Of a stretch of 64,000 nucleotides of DNA, positions 43,066 through 53,840 are shown piece by piece. The notes below the pieces were generated by a model. The model was not told the DNA's origin. It did no database searches and saw nothing but the letters and a program-made list of their open reading frames with translations. Numbering within the stretch: the first letter of the stretch is position 1; each line of letters starts with the position of its first letter. The position numbers and the translations under genes were made by a program. Location: NCBI GenBank assembly GCA_030522415.1, contig CM060106.1, positions 61,249,512 through 61,313,511 on the forward strand, in the 5' to 3' direction. Source of the stretch: Channallabes apus (taxonomy: Eukaryota; Chordata; Actinopteri; Siluriformes; Clariidae).

Positions 43066-45312
43066 ATTTTTCCACATCTGACATGATGTACATGTTCTCG
43101 CCTTTTCCTCAATTTGGCTGTCCACTCCTGGCCACCAGAAATAACTCCTTGCAATCTCTTTCATGCGGACCATTCCACAGTGTCCTGCATGTAACTGTTT
43201 CAGCACTGATTTCTGTACCGCTGGCGGAATAATCACTCTCCTTCCCCACAACAAACAGCCTGACTGTACCGACAGTTCCTGACGCCGTGACATGTATGGT
43301 TTGAGCTCTATGTCATCGTTCGCACCTTTTCCTGTCATGACAAAATCCATGACCTTGGACAACATAGGGTCATTTCGCGTGCTCTTGCGTACTTGTGCAG
43401 CAGTTACTGGGACTCTGTCCACTTGACTGAAGTAGAAAATTTTAGTCACTTTTGTCTCTTTTACTTGGTCAGTAAGAGGCAATCTGGACAATCCGTCTGC
43501 ATTTCCGTGCATTTCTGACTTCCGATACTTGATTTCATAGGTATGAGCAGATAATAACAAAGCCCATCTTTGCATCCTACTAGCCGCAGGAGAGGGAATG
43601 CCATGGTAAGGGCCAAAAATTGCCGTTAGTGGGCGATGATCGGTCAGCAGCGTGAACTTCCTTCCAAAAATGTACTGGTAAAATTTTCGTACTCCAAATA
43701 CAATACTCAATGCTTCCCGTTCAATTTGAGCATAGTTTGCTTCGACTTTACTCAGACTTCTTGAAGCAAATGCACTTGGCTTCTCTTGACCGTTTGGCAT
43801 GATGTGGGACAAGACAGCTCCCACACCGTATGGGGAATTGTCACAGGCCAGCTGAATCGGAAGAGCAGGATCAAAATGGGTAAGGGCTTTTGATTTTAAC
43901 AAAGTCTCTTTCGCTCTTTCGAAGGTCTCCTGACATTCGGTGGTCCATTTCCAAGTATTCTCATGACACAACAATTTGTGCAGAGGTTTCAGCAGGGTAG
44001 AAATGTTTGGAATGAACCGTCCATAATAATTAAGCAAGCCGAGAAAAGAACGCAGCTGGCTGACATTTTTAGGCACTGGCGCATCCACTATGGCTTTAAC
44101 CTTGGATGGGGACGTATGAAGACCAGAGGCATCAATAACATGACCCAAGTACTCAACTGCAGACTGGAAAAATTCACATTTGTCTTTTCGCACTCTTAAT
44201 CCATACTCTTCCAATCTACTGAGGGTAGCGTCTAGGTGTTGCAAGTGTGATTCATCGTCTGTACCAGTCACAAGAATATCATCTAAGTAGCACACTACTC
44301 CTGGAAGGCCTGCCAGAATCTGGTCCATCGCTCGCTGAAACAGGGATGGAGCCGAAGTAATTCCAAATGGTAAGCGCTTATACCGAAATAGACCCTTGTG
44401 TGTGTTGATGGTGAGGAGTTCTCTTGACTGTTCCTCAACATGCATTTGGAGATATGCTTGATTTAGATCGATTTTACTAAATTTTTGTCCTCCAGTTAGT
44501 CCTGCAAAGAGATCATTTATGTGAGGCAACGGGTATTGTTCCGCAGACAACACTGGATTTACAGTGACTTTAAAATCCCCACAAATTCTTATATCTCCAT
44601 TTTTTTTAAAAACTGGAACAATAGGTGTTGCCCATTTACTGACACTGACTGATTCCAGCACGCCATCCTTTATGAGTTCATTTAAATTAGCCTCCACCTT
44701 TGGTTTGAGTGCATATGGCAGTGGTCTGGGCTTTAAGAATTTAGGCTGGCAATCCGACTCCACAGTCAAGTTCACCTTGATTCCTTGCATGCTACCCAAT
44801 TCCTGTTTAAAAACTTCACTATGTTTTTGAAGAACACCCTCTAAATCCAGTGTTGTAGGTGTAATTCTGTGTACAGTTTGGCAGTCCACCTTAAGTTGTT
44901 CCAGCCAGGAACGTCCCATCAGTGAGGGATAATCTCCAAAAACCACATACAATGGCAGTTTTTTTGTTTGTTTGTTTAGTTTGACCGTTACTTCTGTGAG
45001 GCCTTTCATGGCCACTGATTCGCCAGTGTAAGTTTTAAGGGTCACATTTGGTGGTTTGAGTGGCAAGTGACTCAGTATTTCTCTATATACTGTGTCTGAG
45101 ACCAGCGACACTGCAGCACCAGTGTCAATCTCCATCCTCACTGGTTGGCCTTCTAGCAGCGCGATGACTTTGTATGACTTAGTTTCCCCTGTTACCGTGA
45201 GAACATACAAAGGAAGTTCGTCCTCGGATGTGTCTGTCGCACTCTTGTTTTCTCTGTCCACTGTGAATACATGTTTCTTTTGCTTCTTTCTAAATGCTGT
45301 TTTCTGTTGCAT
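43066..45312 (-). CDS. gypsy pol: protease, reverse transcriptase, RNase H, start of integrase
   Basis: An open frame of about 750 codons. Protease: IDTGAAVSLV near residue 58. Reverse transcriptase: WATPIVPVFKKNGDIRICGD, LNQAYLQM, and the catalytic YLDDILVTG. RNase H: LACDNSPYGVGAV, IEREALSIVF and LLTDHRPL. The integrase zinc domain keeps HAGHCGMVRM and CTSCQMW, then ends in inserted DNA at 43065. The ATG used here lies just downstream of the LINE insertion; the original frame probably continued from gag. Pol itself shows no stop. The break within integrase and the split from gag make an autonomous product unlikely. Confidence 0.9.
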
Positions 45313-45331
45313 TTTCCTTTTCCCTGTTCTA

Positions 45332-46894
45332 TTTCAAATTCAAATTCAAATTTTATTTGTCACATACACAGTCATACACAGTATAATATGCAGTGAAATG
45401 CTTATACGACCGCCAGTGACCTTAAAAAGAAAATAAAAGCTTGTACGTAAAATAAATAATCAATAAAAAGGAAATACTAAAGAAATAATTTTAACTAGTA
45501 AAATTAACTGTACAATAAGGGCATAATAAAATATTGCAAAATATAGAAATATCAATTCAATTCAAATTCAATTCAATTCAAATTTTATTAGTCACATACA
45601 CAATCATACACAGTATAATATGCAGTGAAATGCTTTTATACGACCGCCAGTGACCTTAAAAAAAAAAGAAAATAAGAAAATAAAATCTTGTACGTAAAAT
45701 AAATAATCAATAAAAAGGAAATACTAAAGAAATAATTTTAACTAGTAAAATTTGTAAAATTAACTGTGCATAAGGGCATAATAAAATATTGCAAAAATAT
45801 AGAAATATGGTATTAAAGTGTCAGTGGTTGTGCAAATATGCATGAAAGGTGACGTGCAATTGTCCAGATGTATGAGTATTTAGTGCAAGTGTGTATGAAT
45901 GTGTCCATGATTGTCCAGTCAGTGTTGTGAGCTTAAAAGATGTTATTAGTCCTGTGTGGAGGTGTGATTGAGAGACCTTATCGCCTGCGGGAAGAAGCTC
46001 CTCCTCAGTCTCTCTGTGTTGGCCTTTAGGGAGCGGAATCTCTTCCCAGACCGCAACAAAGAGAACAGTCCATTACTGGGGTGACTGAGGTCCTTCATGA
46101 TCTTCCTGGCCTTAGTCCAGCACCGCTTGATGTAGATCGAGTGCAGGTCAGGGAGCTCAGTGCGGATGATGCGCTCGGCTGATCGCACCACCCTCTGTAG
46201 AGCTCGTCTGTCCTGCATGGTGCTGTTCCCGAACCAGGACGTGATGTTTCCCGTCAGGATGCTCTCTATGGTGCAGGAGTAGAAGTTCCTGAGCTCCTTG
46301 GAGGGCAGTCTAAAGTCTCTCTAGCGTCTGAGATGGTAGAGACGCTCCCGGGCTTTTTTCACCACGGTGTTGATGTGACAGGACCATGACAGGTCCTGCG
46401 TGATGTGAACACCGAGGTATCTGAAGCTCTCCACTCTCTCCACTGGGCTCCTGTTGATGACGGGGGTTTGGTAGTTCCTCTCCTGCTTTGTACTTAAATC
46501 CACTATCAGCTCCTTTGTCTTACTGACGTTCAGGAGGAGATTGTTCCTCTGGCACCAGTTCTCCAGATTTCCAATCTCCTCTAGGTAGTCCGACTCATCA
46601 TTGTTGGTGATCAGTCCGACCACGACGGTGTCGTCAGCAAACTTGATGATGGAGGTGGAGTTGGTAGTGGCCACGCAGTCGCGGGTGTACAAAGAGTACA
46701 GCAGGGGGCTCAGAACACAACCCTGGGGGGCTCCAGTGCTGAGAGTGAGTGTAGCTGAGACATGTCCGCCCATCCTTACTGCCTGTGGTCTGCCAGTCAG
46801 AAAATTGGAGATCCACTGACATATAGATGAGCTGAGTCCCAGGTGCTCCAGCTTGGTGGTGAGTGTGGAGGGAATTATGGTATTAAAAGCATAT
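45332..46894 (-). mobile_element. L2/CR1-like LINE insertion with two tandem 3' ends
   Basis: A 5'-truncated copy of the same LINE family as 9622-12625, in the same orientation as the gypsy. It is flanked by TTCTA at 45327-45331 and 46895-46899. In LINE orientation it runs from within the reverse transcriptase (46894) to a 3' UTR and tail (about 45553), and is followed at once by a second, 220-bp 3' UTR plus tail (45332-45552). A stop (TAG at 46322-46324) replaces a Leu codon of the 9.6-kb copy. Confidence 0.85.
45946..46894 (-). pseudogene. LINE reverse transcriptase fragment (C-terminal half)
   Basis: Covers the end of the FN-TII block, [18 protein letters not shown] and the thumb and C-terminal region to the same SFFPQAIRSLN end as at 10009. 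One in-frame TAG interrupts it near 46322. It cannot encode a complete enzyme because the 5' part was never inserted. Confidence 0.85.
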
Positions 46895-46899
46895 TTCTA

Positions 46900-47597
46900 C
46901 ATGCACGCTCTATATGTCCTGTTTTTTTACAGCTTTGACACTCCTTGTCCTTAAACCAGCATGTGGTAGGTGAGTGGCCAGATTTACCACAACGAAAACA
47001 TGGGCCATTATTTTCGGTCTCCATTTTATACACCTTACTGTTTGAGCTCAATTGTTGAGCTTCCTTAGCAGCCAGTTCCATAGACACGCTTACTTCAATT
47101 GCTCTTTGTAGTGTCAGGTTGCTCTCTGTTAGCAGTCTTTTCTGTATGCCCTCGCAGCGAAGTCCGCACACTAATCTGTCCCGAAGTGTGTCACTTAGTA
47201 CCTCACCAAATTCACAATGTTCAGCTAATTTCTTTAGTACTGCCACAAACATTGTCACAGATTCTCCTTCCAGCTGATTTCGTCTGTGAAATCGAAATCG
47301 CTCTGCAATTACTAAGGGCTTTGGAGAGAAATGCACTCTTCACTGAGTATTCACTGTTTGGTCATATGTTTTCTCTCCTGGCTTCTCTGGTTGTAGGAGG
47401 TTACGCATTAGAGTAAATGGTTTTGGACCCATTACACTTAAAAAAGTGGGTACGACTTTTTCTTGGTCGATAGCATTTGCTGCTACAAAGTACTCAAATC
47501 TTTCTGTATAAGAACTCCATTGCTCACTGCTTTCCTCAAACGGACCCATATTGCCGAAAACTGCCGCCATTTTTGTTTTTACAAGCAATTCAGTCAC
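46900..47597 (-). pseudogene. gag of the gypsy element, one in-frame stop
   Basis: Two open pieces in the same frame, 47340-47597 (85 codons) and up to 46875 (153 codons), are separated by a TGA at 47340-47342. The first piece has a capsid N-terminal region (WSSYTERFEYF). The second has the capsid end and two CCHC zinc knuckles (CFRCGKSGHSPTTC and CQSCKKTGHIERAC), which bind genomic RNA. The reading frame then runs into LINE sequence near 46899. Domain order is standard for Ty3/gypsy gag. Confidence 0.85.
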
Positions 47598-47720
47598 TTA
47601 TCTGAATCGTTGTCTGTCCTCCCCTTTTCGTCAGGGCTTGAATTAGCCGCCGACTCCGTGAAAACGCGTCACATCCAATTTTATTTATTTTTTTTTTTTT
47701 AACAACCGCAGAATAAATCT

Positions 47721-47734
47721 GATCCTCGTCGCCA
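47721..47734 (-). promoter_or_regulatory. Candidate primer-binding site of the gypsy element
   Basis: TGGCGACGAGGATC on the minus strand begins two bases inside the 5' LTR, starting TGG as expected for pairing with a tRNA CCA end. The tRNA is not identified. Confidence 0.6.
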
Positions 47735-47736
47735 CT

Positions 47737-47923
47737 TGTTATATCTTTAAGATATTGTACGGAGTGTGTGTATTTAAATATAGGACACAGAGACCGTTTA
47801 GCGTGACTGCTCTCTTTTTACTGTTTTATCACAACCGACTTTTCAGTACACTTCCGGGGTCAACATAACACGGTGCATACTGGGAGATGTAGTTAAATAA
47901 TAACATTAACGAAATACATAACA
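47737..47923 (-). repeat. 5' LTR of the gypsy element
   Basis: 187 bp, identical to 39883-40069; followed outside by GTTTA. Confidence 0.95.
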
Positions 47924-47929
47924 GTTTAG

Positions 47930-48165
47930 AGATAACCAGAGCTTAGTGATGCTGAGAGAAATAGTAACAGTGCAGGGTTCAGGGATCAGACATCAGATTC
48001 AGCCAGGGACTGAGACAGGGAGAAGGAAAATGAGAAAAAATTATTTGTTATAACATATTGGATGGTAGTTATTGTTTTGATAATTTGGGTATCATTTAAA
48101 TTTTAATTTAAATAAAAATTTTTTTACAATGAGGTGGTTGTTTTGCAGCAAGGTGTAGACAGTTC
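47930..48165. other. Short intergenic spacer
   Basis: AT-rich sequence between the gypsy element and hAT copy 2; nothing recognised. Confidence 0.5.
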
Positions 48166-48177
48166 TGTTTGTAACAC

Positions 48178-48602
48178 TAGAGGTGTCAAGTAACGAAGTG
48201 CAAATACTTGGTAGAACTTTTGGGTATCTTTACTGGAGTAATTATTTTTCAGCCGACTTTTTACTTTCTACTCCTTACATTTTAAAAATAGCCTCGTTAC
48301 TCATATTTTATTTCAGCATGTCATTTAAAAAACAAACAAAAAAATTGCGCCATGGATGGAGCGAATTTGATTGTGGTTGGAACATACCATTCTGACACGC
48401 TATTGGTTGGTACGCGATCCATCGCACCTGCACATGACGTTACGTCACACACTCCAGCAAGGACGTTTGAATAAAATAGCATTTTCGGTTGATAAGGTTG
48501 TGATAAGTTGACGGAGATGTCCGTGATAGAGACTCAAGATTCGAGCGAAATGTCACAACCAAGCACCAGCGAGGAAGGTAACAGCACCAGGAAGGTAAAA
48601 GG

Positions 48603-48663
<61 letters not shown>

Positions 48664-49332
48664 TTTTATTATTATAATTTTTTTCTTTCTTTCTTTTTTT
48701 TTTTATCAATTACTTGGATGAATCCTTCATTCTGACAGCACTAATGTTTATTGTAGACACCCATACAAGGGTAATTGTTACTAAGCCTGCCCTGGGTACA
48801 CTAATTTTCTTGTATGTTGCCCTCACAGATTCCTGCAGCTAAGCTCGGATGTACATTTACATTCCAATAAAGGTTACTGATGATACGCCTCTGAAGTTTG
48901 ACTTTTTGCACCATTAAAATACTTATAGGCAACTAGTTATCATATCTTCTTCTCCATAAAACATGTTAATGCTCAGTAGTACACATATATGGTTCTTTAA
49001 TGTACTAAAATGCATTCTTTTTCAATTGCCATATACAGTATCCCAAATCACTATGGCCGTTAAATACAACATTAAAACAACACATTTTTATTTTTTTTTA
49101 ATGAGGTGTTAGTGTACAGTAGTATACAGGCCCGTGGCACAGCCTAAGCTTTTATCCTTAATGCTTTTCCCCCCCTCACGTTACTTTTCCACTTTAAGTA
49201 GTTTTGAAACCAGTACTTTTACACTTTTACTTGAGTAAAAAGTTGATACTTCAACTTCTAAAGAAGTCTTTTTAAACTCTAGTATTTATACTTCTACTCA
49301 AGTAATGAATGTGAATACTTTTGACACAACTG
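48178..49332 (-). mobile_element. Non-autonomous hAT-like DNA transposon, copy 2 (inverted)
   Basis: 1155 bp flanked by perfect 8-bp duplications TGTAACAC at 48170-48177 and 49333-49340. Ends (TAGAGGTGTCAAGTAACGAA, and CAGTTGTGTCAAAAGTATTC on the reverse strand) match the copy at 14538-15854 in the opposite orientation. Interior blocks correspond in order (for example tgcgatccatcgcacctgca versus its reverse complement). An AT microsatellite (about 48606-48660) has expanded inside. No transposase. Confidence 0.87.
48606..48660. repeat. AT dinucleotide run
   Basis: About 26 AT units inside hAT copy 2, absent from the copy at 14.5 kb. Confidence 0.9.
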
Positions 49333-49404
49333 TGTAACACTAGAGCAGAAGAAGTGACAGGTACAAGAAAAATATTATACATGTACATTGTCCAGAATGA
49401 TTTA

Positions 49405-49552
49405 CATTTTCTTTTTACCTCATTATACATCTGAGCAGTTGAGGGTAAAGGGCCTTGCTCAAGGGCCCAACAATGCCAAGTTGGTGGTTGTGAGGTTTTG
49501 AACTTGTGATCTTCTGAAGCAGTCTGTAGTCCAATGCTTTAACCACTGAGTA
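49405..49552 (+). mobile_element. SINE-like dispersed repeat, interrupted by gypsy
   Basis: ctcattatacatctgagcag, ttgagggtaaagggccttgc and a terminal ctttaaccactgag are the same family as 1-115. The repeat stops where the gypsy LTR-like sequence begins at 49553. Confidence 0.6.
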
Positions 49553-49882
49553 TGTACATGATGTACATCATTACAGCGAATAATCTCTCTGAGCTTGTTG
49601 TAATTAATGATCCTGATGCGTTACACTTTAGATGTGTCGTGCTCTTTACCGCCCCTCCCTGGTGGCACTCACTTTATGCTCGAGTTGTTGGTCATGATGG
49701 CCGCTCTGTGTTATTAATAAATACGTCACGTTCATGCTGTCCTTTCATGATGGTCATTTTATTAAACATGAAATATGGTGTCAGAATACGGCACAAACTT
49801 TTCGCCTACGAGTAAATAGTTTAGTGGACAAACTGCTCGAAATACGTTTTTTTCCTCATCCAAGCGTGTTTACTGAGAGCCA

Positions 49883-50645
49883 ATGGCGGATTGTTTTCGG
49901 AGACCCGAGCCACTCTCTTTCGAAGGGAATGTTGCCGACAACTGGCGAATTTTTGAGCAAGAGTATGACATTTTCATCACAGCGGCCCACCACGCCAAGC
50001 CTGCCCAGACAAGGGCATACATCCTCCTCGATCTCGCAGGACCGGAGGCCATAGAACGAGAGCGTTCGTTTGTCTATGCAGCAGAGGTGCGCGCGCCGGG
50101 TGAAAATGGTGCTGTTATAACTCCCGCCGAAACAAGAGAGGATCCTGAATGCTTAAAAAAGATTTGTGAAATTTGCAATCCACAGCAAAACAAAATAATG
50201 GAGAGGCACAAGTTCCACTCCAGGAAACAGAAACAAGATGAGACCATTGAGTCATTTATCAGTGATCTCAGGATTAAAGCAAAAGCATGCCACTTTGGAG
50301 AGCTGACAGACGAGCTAATATGTGACAGGATAGTTCGTGGTATCAAAAGTGAGGGCTTAAGGAAAGCACTGTTAAGGGACAGTGACTTAACTCTTACAAA
50401 AGCCATCTCAATATGTCGCATTCATGAAATGACCGAGGAAAACAATAAAACTTTGGCGATGCCTCAAACGCCCACTAATGTAGATGCAGTATACCCAGTT
50501 TCCAGCAGGAGGCGCCAGTACACAAGGCAAAAGACTAGAATTGAACAGAATGATTCACTCACCATTGCCAATTGCAAAAATTGTGGGAACAGTCCCACAA
50601 TTGTTGCAAAACACATTATCAGCGTGCCCCAAAGAAAACAAACTA
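49883..50645 (+). pseudogene. gag of the + strand gypsy
   Basis: An open frame of 261 codons. The N-terminal part has WRIFEQEYDIFI, the capsid-like stretch KFHSRKQKQDETIESFISDLR, and LICDRIVRGIKSEGLRKALL, then HEMTEENN. The same capsid landmarks (DRLV/DRIV, LTL..AI) occur in the gag at 46.9-47.6 kb, so the two gypsies are related lineages. The zinc-knuckle area (CKNCG) is degenerate. The frame ends in an unrelated tail after a shift near 50560. Confidence 0.75.
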
Positions 50646-50659
50646 CAAAAAGACAGTAC

Positions 50660-50898
50660 AGTACATGAACTTGAAGTGGACAACCTTCCTGTTTATGATG
50701 ACACTTTCTATGTCGATGGCATTGGATTTGACATGTGCGTTGATACTGTTAACCATTCCATGGCCGAGCATGAAGAAGGATTTGTCACTTTGCACATGAA
50801 CAGAACTCCAATTGAGGGGAAAGTTGACACTGGAGCGAAGTGTAACGTGATGCCACAAGCAACCTTCAAGAAAATTGCAAAGAATGAACAACCAATAA
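50660..50898 (+). pseudogene. Protease fragment of the + strand gypsy
   Basis: Contains KVDTGAKCNVMP, the aspartic protease active-site motif, in the frame open at 50484-50909. It is cut at about 50899 by inserted LINE-tail sequence. Confidence 0.7.
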
Positions 50899-50969
50899 AG
50901 CTGTTTTGAGACAATGTCAATTGTTAAAAGCGCTATACAAATAAAACTGAATTGAATTGAATTGAATTA
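50899..50969 (+). mobile_element. Short LINE/SINE tail inserted in gypsy protease
   Basis: ttgagacaatgtcaattgtt, aagcgctatacaaataaaac and ATTGAATTGAATTGAATT: the same tail as 14290-14365. It breaks the protease-to-RT frame. Confidence 0.6.
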
Positions 50970-50999
50970 AAGGAGGAAAATACGCCTAATCTAGTCGCT

Positions 51000-51652
51000 T
51001 ATGGTGGAGGTAAAATTGAGACGAAAGGATCAGTTACACTGCTGTGTAGCTTTGAAAAACAGAGCCACTCACTCCCATTTTTCTTGGTGGATAAAGATGT
51101 CCAACCACTTGCTAGGATTTCGTGCACGTTTAGACATGGGGATTGTCACAATGAGCCCATATGTTCATCTAGTCAATGTGGAGAACAACACTGAACAAAT
51201 TCTCCAAGAATGCAAAGATTTGTTCATTGGGAGTTCCCCAAGTTCATTAATCAGTGTAGAAGAAGTGACGTCCCAGATGTCGGGGGCAACTGTATTTTCA
51301 GTGCTTGATGCAAAGAACTCTTTCTGGCAGATACTGTACGCCTTGACCGCAAATCTTCTATGATGACCACATTCAGCACTCCATTTGGGCGCTATAGGTT
51401 CCTTCGTATGCCGTTTGGCATAAACTCAGCAAGTGAAGTGTTCCAGCGCTCAATGGAGCAGCTGTTTTCAGGATACCCCTGTGCAATCATTGTCGATGAT
51501 ATTATCATTGGAGGCCGTGATTGTGCAGAACATGACAATAATTTGAAACGAGTGCTGAATCGAGCACGGGAGGTCAAGCTCAAACTAAATTCTGCCAAAT
51601 GCAAATTCCGCCTTGACCAGGTTAGTTATGTAGGTCACATTCACCAGCGAAG
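51000..51652 (+). pseudogene. Reverse transcriptase fragment of the + strand gypsy
   Basis: Pieces in shifting frames: VFSVLDAKNSFWQI (51293-51340), then TPFGRYRFLRMPFGI, FQRSMEQLF, IIVDDIIIGG (the catalytic pair lies in VDD) and KFRLDQVSYVGHI, ending at about 51652. The usual Y/F before DD is Val, seen in some retroelements. Confidence 0.75.
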
Positions 51653-52614
51653 ACACTTTGCCAGTGTAGTGATGGGTAGGTTACCTTGTGTCGTTGACAA
51701 ACGCTGCATGATTTCGTATACCGCCAGACGTCCTTCCGCACCGTCGGCCACCACGCCATATCTAATAACCTTAGCAGGGTTTTCAGTTGTCCCAAGTGTC
51801 CTCCCAGTGGATTGTTGTGATAATAATGAAGAAAGTTTCTTATTAGCGACTGGGGGACTACTAGCTGAAGTTTCTCTCCTTGCCTTACTGGTACCCGGCG
51901 ATATAGTACGCCCTGATGACGTTCGAGGGTGACCCTCTGATCTTGTGTGCTCCTTAGATGGTCGTTGGAGAGCAGCTTTAAAATAGTAGGGTCCTTCTGT
52001 TGGGCTTTGATGATCTCGCACAGGTCGCTCGGTAAGTCGGAGGCCTCTTTAGTGGACGTGATGGGTAGACGTGGGGTGTCAGCTCCCTTCGGCGGCAGGG
52101 GTGCTTGGGGTAGGGCATCTGGACCCGGATTAAAGCGGTCCTCGCTGTCTGTCTCTCCCCTGATGCCTCTGTCCAGCTGTTTTTCCACGGTGATTGCCGC
52201 TCCTCTTAGACATCCGGCCACTCTTGTGTTGATGTTCTCCTGTTTTCGCCCCACTAGTTCTTCCTCGGAGATATCAGGGTTCCCCTTGAGACAGAGGGCG
52301 AGGTGGTCATCAGCGAAGTCTCCCTGGCATTGCCCTGGCTGCTGTACCGGAGACCTCAAGTTGTCTTCCACTTCGTCGAGGTCGTCGTCCAGTATAAAAG
52401 CCACCATGAATGCCTGTTTAAAAGACTGCCAGTCCTTTACCTTGCCCTTCTCCGCCTTCCACCAACTCAGAACAGGCCCTCGTAGAACCGTGCAGAGGGT
52501 TCCTAGCAGCTCTGGGCGGGTCAGGGGTCTGATCTCAAGGTACTTCTCCGCTTGCTCGATGAAGTTCCACACCTCAGCTGTCTCTGACGCGTCACAGAAG
52601 GCTGGAAACTCCAC
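51641..52614 (-). CDS. Gag-integrase fusion frame (330 codons)
   Basis: Residues 1-100 are capsid-like (ETAEVWNFIEQAEKYLEI, GPVLSWWKAEKGKVKDWQSF). A Pro-rich linker with APLPPKGADTPRLP follows. Residues 200-325 resemble the region before integrase (IIKAQQKDPTILKLL) and its zinc finger: HYYHNNPLGGHLG, WWPTVRKDV and CSVCQRHK. The join keeps one reading frame. The natural polyprotein would have about 800 more residues between. The last residues after SVFAGE read into the host element. Confidence 0.7.
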
Positions 52615-53130
52615 GCAGATGGATGGTCGAGCGTGAAGAGAAGAAGATGAAAGTGGGGAGGAGAGCAGAGCCGAGGAGTGTACGGGAACACCAGTAGGAA
52701 TGTTGTAGATGTTAGAAGGGCATGGTGGCTTTACCTTGGCCGTCGCTGTAGTGGTTAGAGTGCTGGGACGATGTTGTGCCTAGGGTTAGGGGTGCAGGCC
52801 TGTAACCGGTGGGCGGTGGGTGTACAAGTGGGACGCAGTCTCTTCATCCGGTTCTCCCAGATGACGTCACGCCGCAGAAAACGGGAGCCTCCTGGCAGTA
52901 GCGCTGCAGGCCTTCTAGGCTCGCGTCCACTGCGTCATGAAGACTGATTTCCCTGTTGAGACTGCTGTCCAGGGATTGTCTATAATCCTGCTCTATGGAG
53001 CTCACTTTCTCTGTAAGCACCCCCACGTCCATCTTACATTGAAACAGTTCCTTCTGTAGTGTGTGCACTACCTCAATATCAGTCCCATGAACAATAATCT
53101 CATCATCATCATTGTCAATATCATGGCTAT
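51641..53130 (-). mobile_element. Internally deleted retroelement: gag joined to integrase zinc domain
   Basis: An antisense insertion within the + strand gypsy. On the minus strand it has a gag-like region with a coiled-coil-like leader (about 52844-53068), then a capsid, then directly the integrase H2C2 zinc domain. Protease, RT and RNase H are missing. The outer limits and LTRs are uncertain. The region 53130-53370 may be LTR or spacer. Confidence 0.65.
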
Positions 53131-53369
53131 CTGATATATATATAAAGAACTAATCAATGAAGTTACTTTAGCTGTATGGTTACGGTGTGAGCTTACCCGG
53201 TGACCAAAACACTGTCAATGGGACGTAAATGAAACTGCCCAGGGAACATCTACGGCACAGGCGAGCAGCATTAGCTCTTTCATCCTTTTCCTGTTATTAA
53301 AATGTCCCTTTGTGTGGCTGCGCTACAGCATATGCGTCCTGCACACTGACAGAGACAGAGACGTGATGT

Positions 53370-53840
53370 GCACAGATAGAAAAGGAGCTGCTTGCAGTTG
53401 TATTTGCCTGCACTAAGTTCAGGGATTATGTGTATGGGAAACCAACAGTTGTCGAAACAGATCACCAGCCTCTTGTGACAATTTTGAAGAAGCCCATTCA
53501 CACAGCCCCTGCATGTCTACAGAGAATGATGCTCAGATTACAGTGCTACGACATCACTCTGGTGTACAAGAAGGGTAAACACATGTATCTTGCGGATACC
53601 CTATCATGTGCTCCAAACACAGAAGCTCCTCCAGACATTGAAAATGACACATTCGAGGTCATGTCCATCAGTTACATCTCCACCACTCGACTGGAGGAAC
53701 TCAGAAAGCAGACGGCTGAGGATGAGGTGCTACAGGCTCCTAGCACGGTGATTCAACGAGGTTGGCCAAGGAAAGAACACACAAAAAACAAGGAAAGAAA
53801 GCCTGTGTCCTGCTGTGCGTCCATACTTTCCCTATAGAGA
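53370..53840 (+). pseudogene. RNase H fragment of the + strand gypsy
   Basis: Starts EKELLAVVFACTKF (53375 on), then VYGKPTVVETDHQPL, LQRMMLRLQCYDITLVYKKG and LADTLSCAP. It then decays near 53760. It resumes the host gypsy after the antisense insertion, with the end of RT and start of RNase H lost. Confidence 0.75.

Larger units (their letters stand above)
39883..47923 (-). mobile_element. Ty3/gypsy LTR retrotransposon with identical LTRs, doubly interrupted
   Basis: An 8041-bp element on the minus strand. LTRs at 39883-40069 and 47737-47923 are both 187 bp, start TGTTAT, end ATAACA, and read as identical base for base. The target duplication GTTTA is perfect (39878-39882, 47924-47928). A purine tract on the coding strand abuts the 3' LTR (40070-40083). 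TGGCGACGAGGATC two bases after the 5' LTR is the likely primer-binding site (47721-47734). The interior encodes gag, protease, RT, RNase H and integrase. It is interrupted by a 1.76-kb insertion in integrase and a 1.56-kb LINE insertion between gag and pol. Without these it would be about 4.7 kb. Confidence 0.95.

Noticed and set aside
39883..47923. Endogenous retrovirus with env
   Set aside because: No envelope-like frame follows integrase; organisation fits a Ty3/gypsy element without env.
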